Below, piece after piece: positions 23,526 through 31,155 of a DNA stretch of 31,719 nt. This DNA comes from Anaerolineaceae bacterium UBA4781 (GTDB taxonomy: Bacteria > Chloroflexota > Anaerolineae > Anaerolineales > Anaerolineaceae): contig DHHD01000003.1 of NCBI GenBank assembly GCA_002403105.1, forward strand, positions 1-31,719. Direction: 5' to 3'. The notes under the pieces were generated by a model that was not told where the DNA came from, ran no database searches, and worked only from the letters and a program-made list of their open reading frames with translations. The stretch's first letter is position 1. Every line of letters starts with the position of its first letter. Both the position numbers and the translations under genes were made by a program.

Positions 23526-24803
23526 TTAGAAAATGAGTTTTAATGCGCTGAAGACAGCCGGCCAAAGTGTGCAGAAATCTATATGAGCTCCCGCTGCAAC
23601 CTGGAATCCAACGACCTGTGAAAACCATACAGCGCCAAAGACTTGCACGATTCCCAGTACGAATGTTGCAATGATCGTTCCACGAATGCCACCGTATTTG
23701 CTGGCGAAAGCACCCAGAGTGCAGCCGCCGAAGAAAATCGGGATGACACTTGGGATAGTAATGAAAGTTGACCCTAGCAATATCTGAAGTAAAACACCTG
23801 CTGTCATTCCAACCACAGTGAAGATCAAACCAAGCAGGGTTGCCTGTGGTGCATAAGTCCAGAAAACTGGATTATCAACAGCCGGGATCGCTCCGGGAAC
23901 AACAACTTTCGCAAAGCCCTGGAAAGCTGGCAGCAGTTCAGCCAAGAACATGCGTACACCCAATAGAAGAATGGTAACACCTACAGCAATATTAATACCC
24001 TGCATGAATGAGAACAAGATGTAATTCATTCCGCCGGTATAATCAGCCGCTGCTGTGGGACCGGATAAGATGCCAATCAATGTGTACAAGAAAGCCATGA
24101 TAACGCTGTACGAAATCACAGAGTCTTTCATGACATTCAGCCAGCCGGGAAGAACCAGCTTTTCTGTGTCATTTTTGGGATCGCCAGTCCATTTTGCGAT
24201 CAACATGGCAACCCAACCGAATGCAGCCATATTGTGCCCGATGGTGATATTGTCATCTCCAACTAGTTTTTTCAATGGTTTTGCCATCAGAGCAGGGAAC
24301 AACCACCAGTAAACTGCCAATAAAATAACAGAAAGAGCAATCGCGCGCCAGTCACTCCACCCCGAAATTGCATATACAGAGAAAGTGATAACGACTGTAT
24401 CGGTAAAAGCGGTGTGTCCGGTCAGGAACACGACTTTTAATGGAGTAAACCGTGAGAACAGCAGATGCAGTAACCATGCGAGGAGCAGAATCAATCCTAT
24501 CTGTCCTGCCAGGGGAACATCAGCCATTCTCTCAAGACCTTCGGCAACACCGGACCATGGATCTGCGACACGCCCTTGCAATCCAAAGCGTGCGACCAGC
24601 ATGCTTAACATTGGCTTCGAAGAAGATGATAAGAGACCAGTACCGATCTGCAGAACACGTACACCAACCATGGTCTTTAATGTTGAAACAAGAATAGCAC
24701 TCCCTTTTTTCTTGAGAAAGATCATACCCAAAAGAACAACGATGCTCAAGAAAATTGAGGGTTCTCGTAGAACTTGATTAACAATAAAATCTAGTACTTT
24801 CAT
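23526..24803 (-). CDS. PTS system ascorbate-type IIC permease (UlaA/SgaT family)
   Basis: A 425-residue membrane protein with about eleven hydrophobic segments. It starts with a helix before VNQVLREPSIFLSIVVLLGMIFLKKKGSA, the typical opening of the UlaA/SgaT family (UlaA itself is about 465 residues). Other family blocks are GFGLQGRVADPWSG-like (FGLQGRVADPW), FLTGHTAFTDTVVITFSVY, and MFLAELLPAFQGFAKVVVPGAIPAVDNPVFW. It would translocate and, with IIA and IIB, phosphorylate its substrate. The family takes up L-ascorbate but many members have other or unknown substrates. AGGAGGAT precedes the ATG. Confidence 0.9.
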   Translation of the reverse strand: MKVLDFIVNQVLREPSIFLSIVVLLGMIFLKKKGSAILVSTLKTMVGVRVLQIGTGLLSSSSKPMLSMLVARFGLQGRVADPWSGVAEGLERMADVPLAGQIGLILLLAWLLHLLFSRFTPLKVVFLTGHTAFTDTVVITFSVYAISGWSDWRAIALSVILLAVYWWLFPALMAKPLKKLVGDDNITIGHNMAAFGWVAMLIAKWTGDPKNDTEKLVLPGWLNVMKDSVISYSVIMAFLYTLIGILSGPTAAADYTGGMNYILFSFMQGINIAVGVTILLLGVRMFLAELLPAFQGFAKVVVPGAIPAVDNPVFWTYAPQATLLGLIFTVVGMTAGVLLQILLGSTFITIPSVIPIFFGGCTLGAFASKYGGIRGTIIATFVLGIVQVFGAVWFSQVVGFQVAAGAHIDFCTLWPAVFSALKLIF

Positions 24804-24874
24804 CAGTAATCCTCCTTAAAATTTTTTCCAATAAAGCTTGGAGGCATTGTTTATTTCAATTCACATCAATGCAT

Positions 24875-25192
24875 TTATTCAGGAATTTCCACTCCTAAAG
24901 CTACCAATATTTGTCTTACTTTATTCTTTATATCGGCTTGATTGAATATACCAGTAACAGCCACATATGCTTTAGCGTAAGGATGTCCTTGTACCATCTC
25001 TTCATGAGCGGTGGTTGTAATAATACCGTCGCATCTTTCCCCGCGATAACTGCCGCTATCACATACTGAAATATTTACATTCTCGACTCCCAATTCTTCA
25101 ATCGCGGAATCAACATTTATTTTTAATAATTGGCTGCTTCCTGCCCCGAAAGTGCAGACGATAATTATTTTTAACCCTTTTGCATCGATCAT
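24875..25192 (-). CDS. PTS system IIB component (ascorbate/lactose type)
   Basis: A 105-residue cytoplasmic IIB protein with the phosphocysteine loop IIVCTFGAGSSQLL (Cys13) at the N-terminus and the usual Rossmann-like pattern afterwards. It receives phosphate from IIA and passes it to the sugar in the permease. A strong GGAGG lies 7 bases before the ATG. It is separated from the IIA gene by 63 bases that hold a palindrome resembling the operon operators. Confidence 0.87.
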   Translation of the reverse strand: MIDAKGLKIIIVCTFGAGSSQLLKINVDSAIEELGVENVNISVCDSGSYRGERCDGIITTTAHEEMVQGHPYAKAYVAVTGIFNQADIKNKVRQILVALGVEIPE

Positions 25193-25214
25193 TTTTTGCC
25201 TCCAATGATTTATG

Positions 25215-25229
25215 ATTTACATTGTAAAT
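25215..25229. promoter_or_regulatory. Internal palindrome resembling the DeoR-type operators
   Basis: ATTTAC (25215-25220), ATT, GTAAAT (25224-25229), a perfect inverted repeat between the IIA and IIB genes. It contains ATTGTAA (25221-25227), the same word found in both palindromes of the DeoR-operon intergenic region. Confidence 0.4.
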
Positions 25230-25255
25230 TTAAATAGTTTTATTGATGCCTCCTT

Positions 25256-25711
25256 TCATGCATGCATTTGGGATGTCGAAAATAATAAAATGACTTCATG
25301 TTCAGTTTTAGCGTTCCGAATTAATGTGAATGATTCAGGTTTATTCAACAGACCTGCTAATTCACGCAGCATATCAATATGTGATTCAGCATCCGGTGTT
25401 CCAAAAGTAATTAGAATATCCACCGGATCAAAATCCTTATTTCCAAAACAAACAGGTGGATCTAAAGTTATTAAAGAAATACAAACAGTGTGGACCTGAT
25501 CGCTTGGTTTTGCATGTGACAGAGCAAAACCCTTCGCAAGTACCATGTACGGCCCAAAATCAAGAACAGCATCTTGCATAGCTGAAACGTATCCAACTTC
25601 GATTTCTCTCGATGTGACCAGCGGAGCAGCGGCCAGCTGAATGGCTTCTTTCCAATCAGTAGCTTTTAGTTTTAATTGAATGTGATCTTTGGTCAAATAT
25701 TTTTCCAGCAT
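25256..25711 (-). CDS. PTS system IIA component (mannitol/fructose-fold, ascorbate type)
   Basis: A 151-residue IIA protein. The phosphorylation site is the block GPYMVLAKGFALSHAKPSDQV with His66, matching the family pattern GPYxVxAPGxALPHARP although Pro is replaced at two places (AKG, LSH). It takes phosphate from HPr and hands it to IIB Cys13. Its start lies 2 bases after the aldolase-like gene, whose 3' end supplies the AAGGA ribosome site, so translation is likely coupled. No HPr or EI gene is in the window. Confidence 0.88.
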   Translation of the reverse strand: MLEKYLTKDHIQLKLKATDWKEAIQLAAAPLVTSREIEVGYVSAMQDAVLDFGPYMVLAKGFALSHAKPSDQVHTVCISLITLDPPVCFGNKDFDPVDILITFGTPDAESHIDMLRELAGLLNKPESFTLIRNAKTEHEVILLFSTSQMHA

Positions 25712-25713
25712 GT

Positions 25714-26385
25714 TTAATCCTTGGTTGAGTTTCCTGGTTGACCATAATTTTTCTCGAAGATCAAACCTTCATTGATCGTTTTCTGATCAAGTGGGCGAGC
25801 GCCTCCCAGGCTTTCAGTGATCGCCTGGATCTGGGCTACATTTTCCACAGTACCAGCCACTTCTAATGCTTTGGAAAGGTTTTTCCCAACTGCCAGAACA
25901 CCATGCTGCTCCATTAAAACCGCACTTTTCTTTCCCAGACTCTCCACCACTCGTTGTCCCAGTTCCTCTGAACCGGGAAAAGCAAAGGGGGCAACATCCA
26001 CTGATCCACCTGCAGAAATCACCAGGCTCATGATCAGCGGTAAGATCGGTTTTGCAAGCGAAGCAAAAGCAGTGGCATAAGGGCTGTGGGTATGGATGAT
26101 GCCGAATACATCCGGACGAGCATTATAAACAGCTAAATGAAAAATCCGATCCAAAGAAGGAGAGCGTTTTCCTTCAATGATATTTCCTTTTAAATCCAGC
26201 ACGACCAGATCTTCAGAGGTCAGGGTAGAAAATTGCATGCCGCTGGGGGTTATCAAAATCATTTCAGAATCAGAATAATCCCTTGCTGACAAAGAACCTT
26301 TCCCCGGTCCAAATCCAGAAAGAGGGCTTTCTTCAAAATCACGAGCAATCTGCAAGAATTCTTCACAAAACTGGTTATTGATCAT
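25714..26385 (-). CDS. Class II aldolase/adducin-family protein with altered catalytic residues
   Basis: A 223-residue zinc enzyme of the class II aldolase family (L-fuculose-phosphate aldolase is 215). Zinc ligands are His98 and His100 (IHTHSPYATAF) and His161 (QHGVLAVG). The substrate-side ITPSG motif is kept. Two catalytic positions differ: the Glu73 equivalent of FucA is Asp79 (SPSLDR), as in ribulose-phosphate 4-epimerases, and the near-invariant G-N-V-S phosphate motif reads G-S-L-S (30-33). Overall it is closer to the aldolases. A longer frame starts at 26436 but overlaps the upstream gene by 38 bases; the ATG at 26385, 13 bases after that gene, fits family length. It could be an aldolase or an epimerase acting on the opened lactone phosphate. 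Confidence 0.82.
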   Translation of the reverse strand: MINNQFCEEFLQIARDFEESPLSGFGPGKGSLSARDYSDSEMILITPSGMQFSTLTSEDLVVLDLKGNIIEGKRSPSLDRIFHLAVYNARPDVFGIIHTHSPYATAFASLAKPILPLIMSLVISAGGSVDVAPFAFPGSEELGQRVVESLGKKSAVLMEQHGVLAVGKNLSKALEVAGTVENVAQIQAITESLGGARPLDQKTINEGLIFEKNYGQPGNSTKD

Positions 26386-26398
26386 CCTTTTCGTCTTT

Positions 26399-27364
26399 CT
26401 ATATATCGAAGGATAAAATTCGCCGTGGATTCTCAACCAGGATCTTTTTAATCACATCCTCGGAAATACCCTCGCGACGCAATCGTGGAATGAAGAACTC
26501 CAAAATATATGCATAACCCGGTCCACCTCCATAACTCTTCAAGTAGGATCGTCTTCCGCTATCTCCGGCAAAAACGATCTGATCGGCATACCCGGCATCG
26601 AGTAATGCGCGCAAACAATTCACTGTAATTGATTCACTCTGGTATTTGGTACGCCCGGGAGTATCAAATTCAAGATTTACACCTTGTTTAGCTAATTCCA
26701 ACAACATGAAAGGGTCGGGATTCCGATCAATATGTCCGATGACGACTTTAGAAAGATCGAGTCCTTCTGATTTGAAAATATCAATTTGGGCTTGTCCCAT
26801 GGTTCCCTGTTGGGTATGGGTAATTAAGGCCAAACCAATCTCTTTTTGGGCTCTTGCTGCTGTCCGGCATAACTTCTCTTCTACTGGTGTAACATTTTGA
26901 TAACTGGTTGCACATTTCAGTACTCCGGCTTTAGCATGACTTCGTTTAACAAGCGGTCCATTATAATCATTGATTTCAATGCCTTCATAGACATCTGCTA
27001 AAAGCAGAGGGACCATTTCATCAATGGAATAATCAAAAACCCAATGTGTAGGTAAATAGAATTCACTCTTGTGGAATCCGGTGGTGGCAAGAATAGGCAC
27101 CTCGGGTACTTTCTCGGAAATGGATAAATACTTATTGATATTTCTTCCACAACCAATTGGTTGTGCATCCACGAAACCGCCACCCCCATGATTGCGAAAA
27201 TCAGCCAATTCAAGTGCTGCTTTGTCTGCATCATCCATTAAAAAATCTTTGTCATGCAATACTTCCACCGTTCCCGCATCGCGGATGAGGTGTTCATGCA
27301 TATTGGTTGGTCCTAATTCTTCGGGGTTGATATCTCCAGTAATAGTTCGAATTTTCAGCGTCAT
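26399..27364 (-). CDS. Phosphotriesterase-family metal hydrolase (probable sugar-phosphate lactonase), copy 2
   Basis: A 321-residue Php-family enzyme, first gene of the nine-gene operon. The binuclear metal centre is complete: His23 and His25 (MHEH), Lys150 (VLKCA), His183 (ITHTQQGTMG), His211 (GHIDRNPD) and Asp268 (AGDSGRR). It shares SYGGGPG and the general order with copy 1 but is clearly diverged from it, so the two are old paralogs, perhaps for two substrates or as a heteromer. In known ascorbate operons the lactonase is the unrelated UlaG; Php enzymes acting on pentonolactone phosphates are known from PTS neighbourhoods, supporting that role here. GGGAG lies 7 bases before the ATG. Confidence 0.85.
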   Translation of the reverse strand: MTLKIRTITGDINPEELGPTNMHEHLIRDAGTVEVLHDKDFLMDDADKAALELADFRNHGGGGFVDAQPIGCGRNINKYLSISEKVPEVPILATTGFHKSEFYLPTHWVFDYSIDEMVPLLLADVYEGIEINDYNGPLVKRSHAKAGVLKCATSYQNVTPVEEKLCRTAARAQKEIGLALITHTQQGTMGQAQIDIFKSEGLDLSKVVIGHIDRNPDPFMLLELAKQGVNLEFDTPGRTKYQSESITVNCLRALLDAGYADQIVFAGDSGRRSYLKSYGGGPGYAYILEFFIPRLRREGISEDVIKKILVENPRRILSFDI

Positions 27365-27417
27365 TGAAATCTCCCAATCGAAATCAATAAAATTACTAGT
27401 AAAAGTGATTATGTCAA

Positions 27418-27431
27418 AATATTACAATATT
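27418..27431. promoter_or_regulatory. Operator-like palindrome O1 overlapping the operon -10 box
   Basis: AATATT (27418-27423), AC, AATATT (27426-27431), with ATTGTAA on the minus strand (27428-27422). It covers the -10 hexamer of the predicted operon promoter, so a bound repressor would block RNA polymerase. Confidence 0.55.
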
Positions 27432-27447
27432 CTTTATATTAAGTCAA
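27419..27447 (-). promoter_or_regulatory. Promoter of the PTS/phosphotriesterase operon
   Basis: Minus-strand TTGACT (27447-27442), exactly 17 bases, TAATAT (27424-27419). Start expected near 27412, giving a leader of about 48 bases before the first gene. Confidence 0.7.
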
Positions 27448-27457
27448 GTTATTGCTT

Positions 27458-27481
27458 TATTTTGCAATATATTGTAAAATA
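27458..27481. promoter_or_regulatory. Operator-like palindrome O2, 24 bp with one mismatch
   Basis: A 24-base near-perfect inverted repeat with arms TATTTTGCAATA and TATTGTAAAATA (one non-pairing position, G/T). Its centre is 45 bp from that of O1, and it lies just upstream of the operon -35 box. Binding to both sites would allow a repression loop. A third related block, TAATATGCAATT, follows at 27489-27500 on the regulator side. Confidence 0.6.
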
Positions 27482-27531
27482 TCTATCGTAATATGCAATT
27501 TCAATCTTGTATTCTTTTGTTTTCTTATTTC

Positions 27532-27560
27532 TGGAAAACAAATGCGTTCATACTTATAAT
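27532..27560 (+). promoter_or_regulatory. Predicted promoter of the DeoR regulator
   Basis: Perfect TATAAT (27555-27560) with TGGAAA (27532-27537), 4 of 6 consensus bases, at 17-base spacing. The start near 27567 leaves about 17 bases, including GAGAGG, before the ATG. Confidence 0.45.
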
Positions 27561-27583
27561 TACATATATATTGAGAGGTTTTT

Positions 27584-28339
27584 ATGCGAGAAACCAGACA
27601 CCAAAAGATCTTAGATTACCTCGTTTCACACCAGTCAGCGGATATCAACGAGTTGAGCAAATTCATTAATGTTAGCGAAGCAACGATCCGGCGCGATTTG
27701 GATTTTCTTGAATCTACCGGAGATCTTATTCGTGTTCGCGGTGGGGCAATGAAAAAACATGAAAGAATCGAACCATTTGTTCTCCCGCGCTCGCTGATCC
27801 AGGCAGAAATAAAAAAGCACATCGGTAAAGCTGCCGCCGATTTGGTACAGGATAATGATACGATCATTGTTTCAACCGGCTCTACCACCGAAGCAATGAT
27901 CCCTTTTCTTTCTGAGAAAGTAGGTTTGACGATCATTACCAATGCGCTCAATGTGGCTTACCAATTGACTAGATTTGAAAATATTTCCACTATTGTGTTG
28001 GGGGGATTACTGCGCCAAAGTGAGTTTGACTTGATCGGGCATATCACGGAAGATGCTCTTTCTGGTTTGGTTGCAACTAAATTTTTTCGTGGGGTAAAAG
28101 GCATTCACCCCAAACAGGGTTTGACCGCCAGTGATGTAGTACAGGTTAGAACCGATCGCAAGATGATTGATACTGTTCAAGACTTGATCATTCTTGCCGA
28201 TCATACGAAATTTAACAGCATGGGCTCCATTCAGGTTGGCCCTATTTCCATCGCTTCGGTGATCATAACGGATATTGATGCACCCAAAGATGACCTGGAA
28301 TTAATCCGGCAAATGGGCGTGAACGTAATTGTTGTGTAG
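27584..28339 (+). CDS. DeoR-family transcriptional repressor
   Basis: A 251-residue regulator. The DeoR winged helix (residues 5-57) shows HQKILDYLVSHQSADINELSKFINVSEATIRRDLDFLESTGDLIRVRGGA, the family signature. The C-terminal DeoRC sensor domain (about 75-230) has NDTIIVSTGSTTEAMIPFL and ITNALNVAYQL, which bind phosphorylated sugars, and the late block DLIILADHTKF. It is transcribed divergently from the PTS operon and is the natural ligand of the AT-rich palindromes between them. It likely represses the operon until a sugar-phosphate intermediate accumulates. Confidence 0.93.
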   Translation: MRETRHQKILDYLVSHQSADINELSKFINVSEATIRRDLDFLESTGDLIRVRGGAMKKHERIEPFVLPRSLIQAEIKKHIGKAAADLVQDNDTIIVSTGSTTEAMIPFLSEKVGLTIITNALNVAYQLTRFENISTIVLGGLLRQSEFDLIGHITEDALSGLVATKFFRGVKGIHPKQGLTASDVVQVRTDRKMIDTVQDLIILADHTKFNSMGSIQVGPISIASVIITDIDAPKDDLELIRQMGVNVIVV

Positions 28340-28442
28340 AGTTTTTCCGTTTTCCCTTCTAAAATGATATTCTCGCGATAATTTAATATTCAATTAATTA
28401 TCCTGTAATAGTTGGTTAATATTTATCCATTAGGATGTTTGT

Positions 28443-28895
28443 ATGGCTGGTAAATATCAATCACACAAAAGGGTGCTTTTTCTTTGTACTGGAAATTCCT
28501 GCCGCAGCCAGATGGCAGAAGCTCTGCTCCGCAAGCATGCAGCAGATCGGTTCCTGGTCTTCAGCGCAGGCCTTGAGCCATTGGTGATCCATCCCTATAC
28601 CATTCGGGTTTTAAATGAGCTTGGAATTGACGCGAGCGAGCAGTATTCAAAATCTGTCACAAAATATTTAAATGCCCCACCCTTTGATTACATTATTACT
28701 GTATGCGATGATGCAAAGGAACGCTGCCCGATCTTTCCTGGTTCTGGAAAACGGAACCATTGGACATTTGAAGATCCTGTCCGGTTTATCAATTCTGAGA
28801 AACAGCAGCTTGCCAAATTTAGAGAAGTGCGCGATTTGATCAATGTGCAGATCCAGTCCTGGTTGAAGGAACTTGCTTCCACAACAATCAAATAG
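28443..28895 (+). CDS. arsC: Arsenate reductase, thioredoxin-coupled low-molecular-weight-phosphatase type
   Basis: A 150-residue protein of the ArsC/low-molecular-weight tyrosine phosphatase fold. The P-loop CTGNSCR (Cys15 to Arg21, CX5R) opens the protein. Two further cysteines, Cys88 and Cys95 in VCDDAKERCP, match the Cys82/Cys89 redox pair of staphylococcal ArsC in spacing, so arsenate reduction to arsenite with thioredoxin is the likely function rather than protein dephosphorylation. HWTFEDP is also typical. No ArsR, ArsB or Acr3 gene lies nearby, so it is an orphan unless the rest is elsewhere. AGGA precedes the ATG by 7-8 bases. Confidence 0.88.
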   Translation: MAGKYQSHKRVLFLCTGNSCRSQMAEALLRKHAADRFLVFSAGLEPLVIHPYTIRVLNELGIDASEQYSKSVTKYLNAPPFDYIITVCDDAKERCPIFPGSGKRNHWTFEDPVRFINSEKQQLAKFREVRDLINVQIQSWLKELASTTIK

Positions 28896-28966
28896 AATTT
28901 TAGAAGAATACAGTTGCTGCTATATTTTCTATAATAATTAATAACTTCTTGCACCGGGCAGAATAA

Positions 28967-30844
28967 TTAGGTTGAAATATCATTTCCTTCGTGATCCAAT
29001 CCCACCGCTTTTAGTTTTTCCAAGGATGGGTAACCATCATCGGAATTCCAATCTCGGCGTTCATAATACTCCTTCAACATAGGTTCCAAATCGCATACTC
29101 TGCCCTCGGCAGGTCCTTCGGGTACTGCTTCGTTCAAATAGCGCTCGGGTAATGTGTCATCAGCGGGGGTAATACCGCGTTGCAGATTTGCAATTCTCTC
29201 AAGGTTGGAGATTCGTTCTCCAACTCGATATAAAGAATCTGCACTATAAGTCTTGCCAGTGGCTGAATTCAATACACCTATCAAAACTTCCGGCAAACCA
29301 AGTTCATCTCTTGCCATTAACTTACAGATACCCAATGAATCTCCATAAGCGTTCATATCTTCTAGAAATGCACCTGCCTTCCCTTTTCCGGTAATTCCAA
29401 AGCGGTTGCGAATCTCGGTTGTACCTGAAATGCGGATCATGCTGGCATCTGCCATGCTACCAGATTCATAGTTTGCATACGCCCGCATATGGCAAGCTCC
29501 ACGGCTTGAAGTTGCATAGCCTAATCCCCAAGAGGGCTGACCTCGCGGATCAGTGCCGACCGTCTCCATACCCTTCACATGCATCGCATATTTGGCAGCT
29601 TCACCTCCCCATTCTTCAGCGCATATGCGCACCCCTCTGGCAAGCTGCGCACCAAAACCATTATTCATTGCGATCTGTTCGATGAGAGGGATCACAGCAT
29701 TCCTATTCCCCCAGGTTAGATCCAATCCACCGGTATCTTCTTTCGTGATGATTCCCCGCTGGAAGCATTCCATCGCAAATGCAATGGTTGCCGGGGTGGA
29801 TATAGTATCCAGTCCAAAGCGATTAAGATCATCATGCGCCCGTAGAATAGCGTCCATCTCATGTAATCCACATCGAGCACCTAATTCTTTGAAAGTGGTA
29901 GCAGTTGCCTCCTCGCTAACGAAACCTTTGAATTCTCCGGATTGTATAGTATAAGTAGTCCAGCATGGCATGGGGCAACCCATGCAAGCGCGTGTAGCAA
30001 TCTTAAAATTTTTATTGTAGTAATCGCTGCAGATTTGATCAATAAATTCAAATGTGGTTTTTTGTCCATTGTAGCTTGTCAGTGCTCCGGCGTTATTGTA
30101 GCGTGTCAAATTCCCGTATGTTCCCGCTTCCCAACGTTTTAGAAAAAATTTATCCACTGCTGCTTTTTGAACATTTTGACATGCAGTCCAGAATGTTTGG
30201 GGGTCATGGATAGGAACGCTACCCGTTCCATTGACAGCAATTGCTTTGAGATTCTTGCTGCCCATCACTGCCCCCAGTCCTCCCCTTCCGGCAGAGCGCA
30301 CACGGTCAATCAATATGGTTGTCAAGAAGCCACCATTTTCGCCGGCTTGTCCAATACAAGCCACTGATAAACGTGATTTGTGATTATCAGCCTTGATAGC
30401 ACGATCTATTTCAAAAATGTCTTTTCCCCAATAACAAGCAGCATTTTTAATTTCAATACCAGCGTCGGTTATCATGATGTAAACGGGTTGTTCAGAACGA
30501 CCGTTGATAACCAGTGCATCCAATCCGGCGCGTTTCAGTTTCGTACCAAAGCTACCACCTGCACTCCCGGTTGAATAAATGCCCGTTTCAGGAGCTAACG
30601 CACCAATTTCTATGCGTGACGAGGTAGGAACGTTTGTTCCGGTTAACGGTCCGGTTGCAAATATTAAAACGTTTTCCGGATCAAGAGCTGGAACACCTAC
30701 TGGCACCATATCCATCAACCAACGGGTGATGAACCCCCGTCCGCCGATATACCGTTCTTTCAAATCTTCATCCAAAGGTTGGATGCAAACCGTTTGTGAA
30801 GTAAGATCGATCCAGGCTACTTTATTGCAATATCCTCCGCTCAT
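28967..30844 (-). CDS. aor: Aldehyde:ferredoxin oxidoreductase (tungsten/molybdenum AOR family)
   Basis: A 625-residue enzyme of the AOR family, which oxidises aldehydes to acids with ferredoxin as acceptor (or the reverse), using a tungsten bis-pterin cofactor and one 4Fe-4S cluster. Length fits. The N-terminal domain has RYIGGRGFITRWL and FATGPLTGTNVPTSSR. Pterin-contact sequence RSAGRGGLGAVMGSKNLKAIAV spans 183-204. Cluster ligands are Cys287, Cys290 and Cys294 (CMGCPMPC) with Cys507 (GDSLGICK) as the fourth. Its start overlaps the stop of the ferredoxin-like gene by 4 bases, so the two subunits are translated together. Substrate not decidable. Convergent with arsC. Confidence 0.93.
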   Translation of the reverse strand: MSGGYCNKVAWIDLTSQTVCIQPLDEDLKERYIGGRGFITRWLMDMVPVGVPALDPENVLIFATGPLTGTNVPTSSRIEIGALAPETGIYSTGSAGGSFGTKLKRAGLDALVINGRSEQPVYIMITDAGIEIKNAACYWGKDIFEIDRAIKADNHKSRLSVACIGQAGENGGFLTTILIDRVRSAGRGGLGAVMGSKNLKAIAVNGTGSVPIHDPQTFWTACQNVQKAAVDKFFLKRWEAGTYGNLTRYNNAGALTSYNGQKTTFEFIDQICSDYYNKNFKIATRACMGCPMPCWTTYTIQSGEFKGFVSEEATATTFKELGARCGLHEMDAILRAHDDLNRFGLDTISTPATIAFAMECFQRGIITKEDTGGLDLTWGNRNAVIPLIEQIAMNNGFGAQLARGVRICAEEWGGEAAKYAMHVKGMETVGTDPRGQPSWGLGYATSSRGACHMRAYANYESGSMADASMIRISGTTEIRNRFGITGKGKAGAFLEDMNAYGDSLGICKLMARDELGLPEVLIGVLNSATGKTYSADSLYRVGERISNLERIANLQRGITPADDTLPERYLNEAVPEGPAEGRVCDLEPMLKEYYERRDWNSDDGYPSLEKLKAVGLDHEGNDIST

Positions 30845-31155
30845 TGCTTTTCCTCCCTAACAAAAACAGGCACCGGATTCCAATGTTGCTTTAACAGCAA
30901 CCCTCCCCAATCTTTTTTCTCCGCCAAATATAAAACACCGGGAGAACACACCTGCACACATTGTTTATCACATTGCTCCCATATACAGGTTTCTTCTATG
31001 ATCGGTTGTGATGTTCCAAACTGTGGATGTGTCAATATCGATATGAGAGATTCGTTTTCACCACACACGCCGCTCCGAGCCAGTGAGCATGCCATCACAC
31101 ATAATTGGCAGCCTGTACAACGGTTCAATTGATAAAATAAATACTTCTCTTCCAT
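30841..31155 (-). CDS. Ferredoxin-like iron-sulfur electron carrier paired with AOR
   Basis: A 104-residue protein with one complete 4Fe-4S motif, CTGCQLCVMAC (Cys13, 16, 19, 23; CX2CX2CX3C), and a second Cys-rich block, CIWEQCDKQCVQVCSPG, in which the spacing is CX4CX3CX3C instead of the usual CX2CX(n)CX3C. The pattern resembles truncated DMSO-reductase-type electron-transfer subunits found beside AOR genes. It probably carries electrons from AOR. It is the first gene of the pair, with AGGAG 8 bases before the ATG and a 4-base ATGA overlap with AOR. Confidence 0.85.
   Translation of the reverse strand: MEEKYLFYQLNRCTGCQLCVMACSLARSGVCGENESLISILTHPQFGTSQPIIEETCIWEQCDKQCVQVCSPGVLYLAEKKDWGGLLLKQHWNPVPVFVREEKQ

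Noticed and set aside
26386..26436. Longer N-terminus of the aldolase-like gene
   Set aside because: It would overlap the upstream phosphotriesterase gene by 38 bases and adds 17 residues without family similarity; the ATG at 26385 fits family length and alignment.
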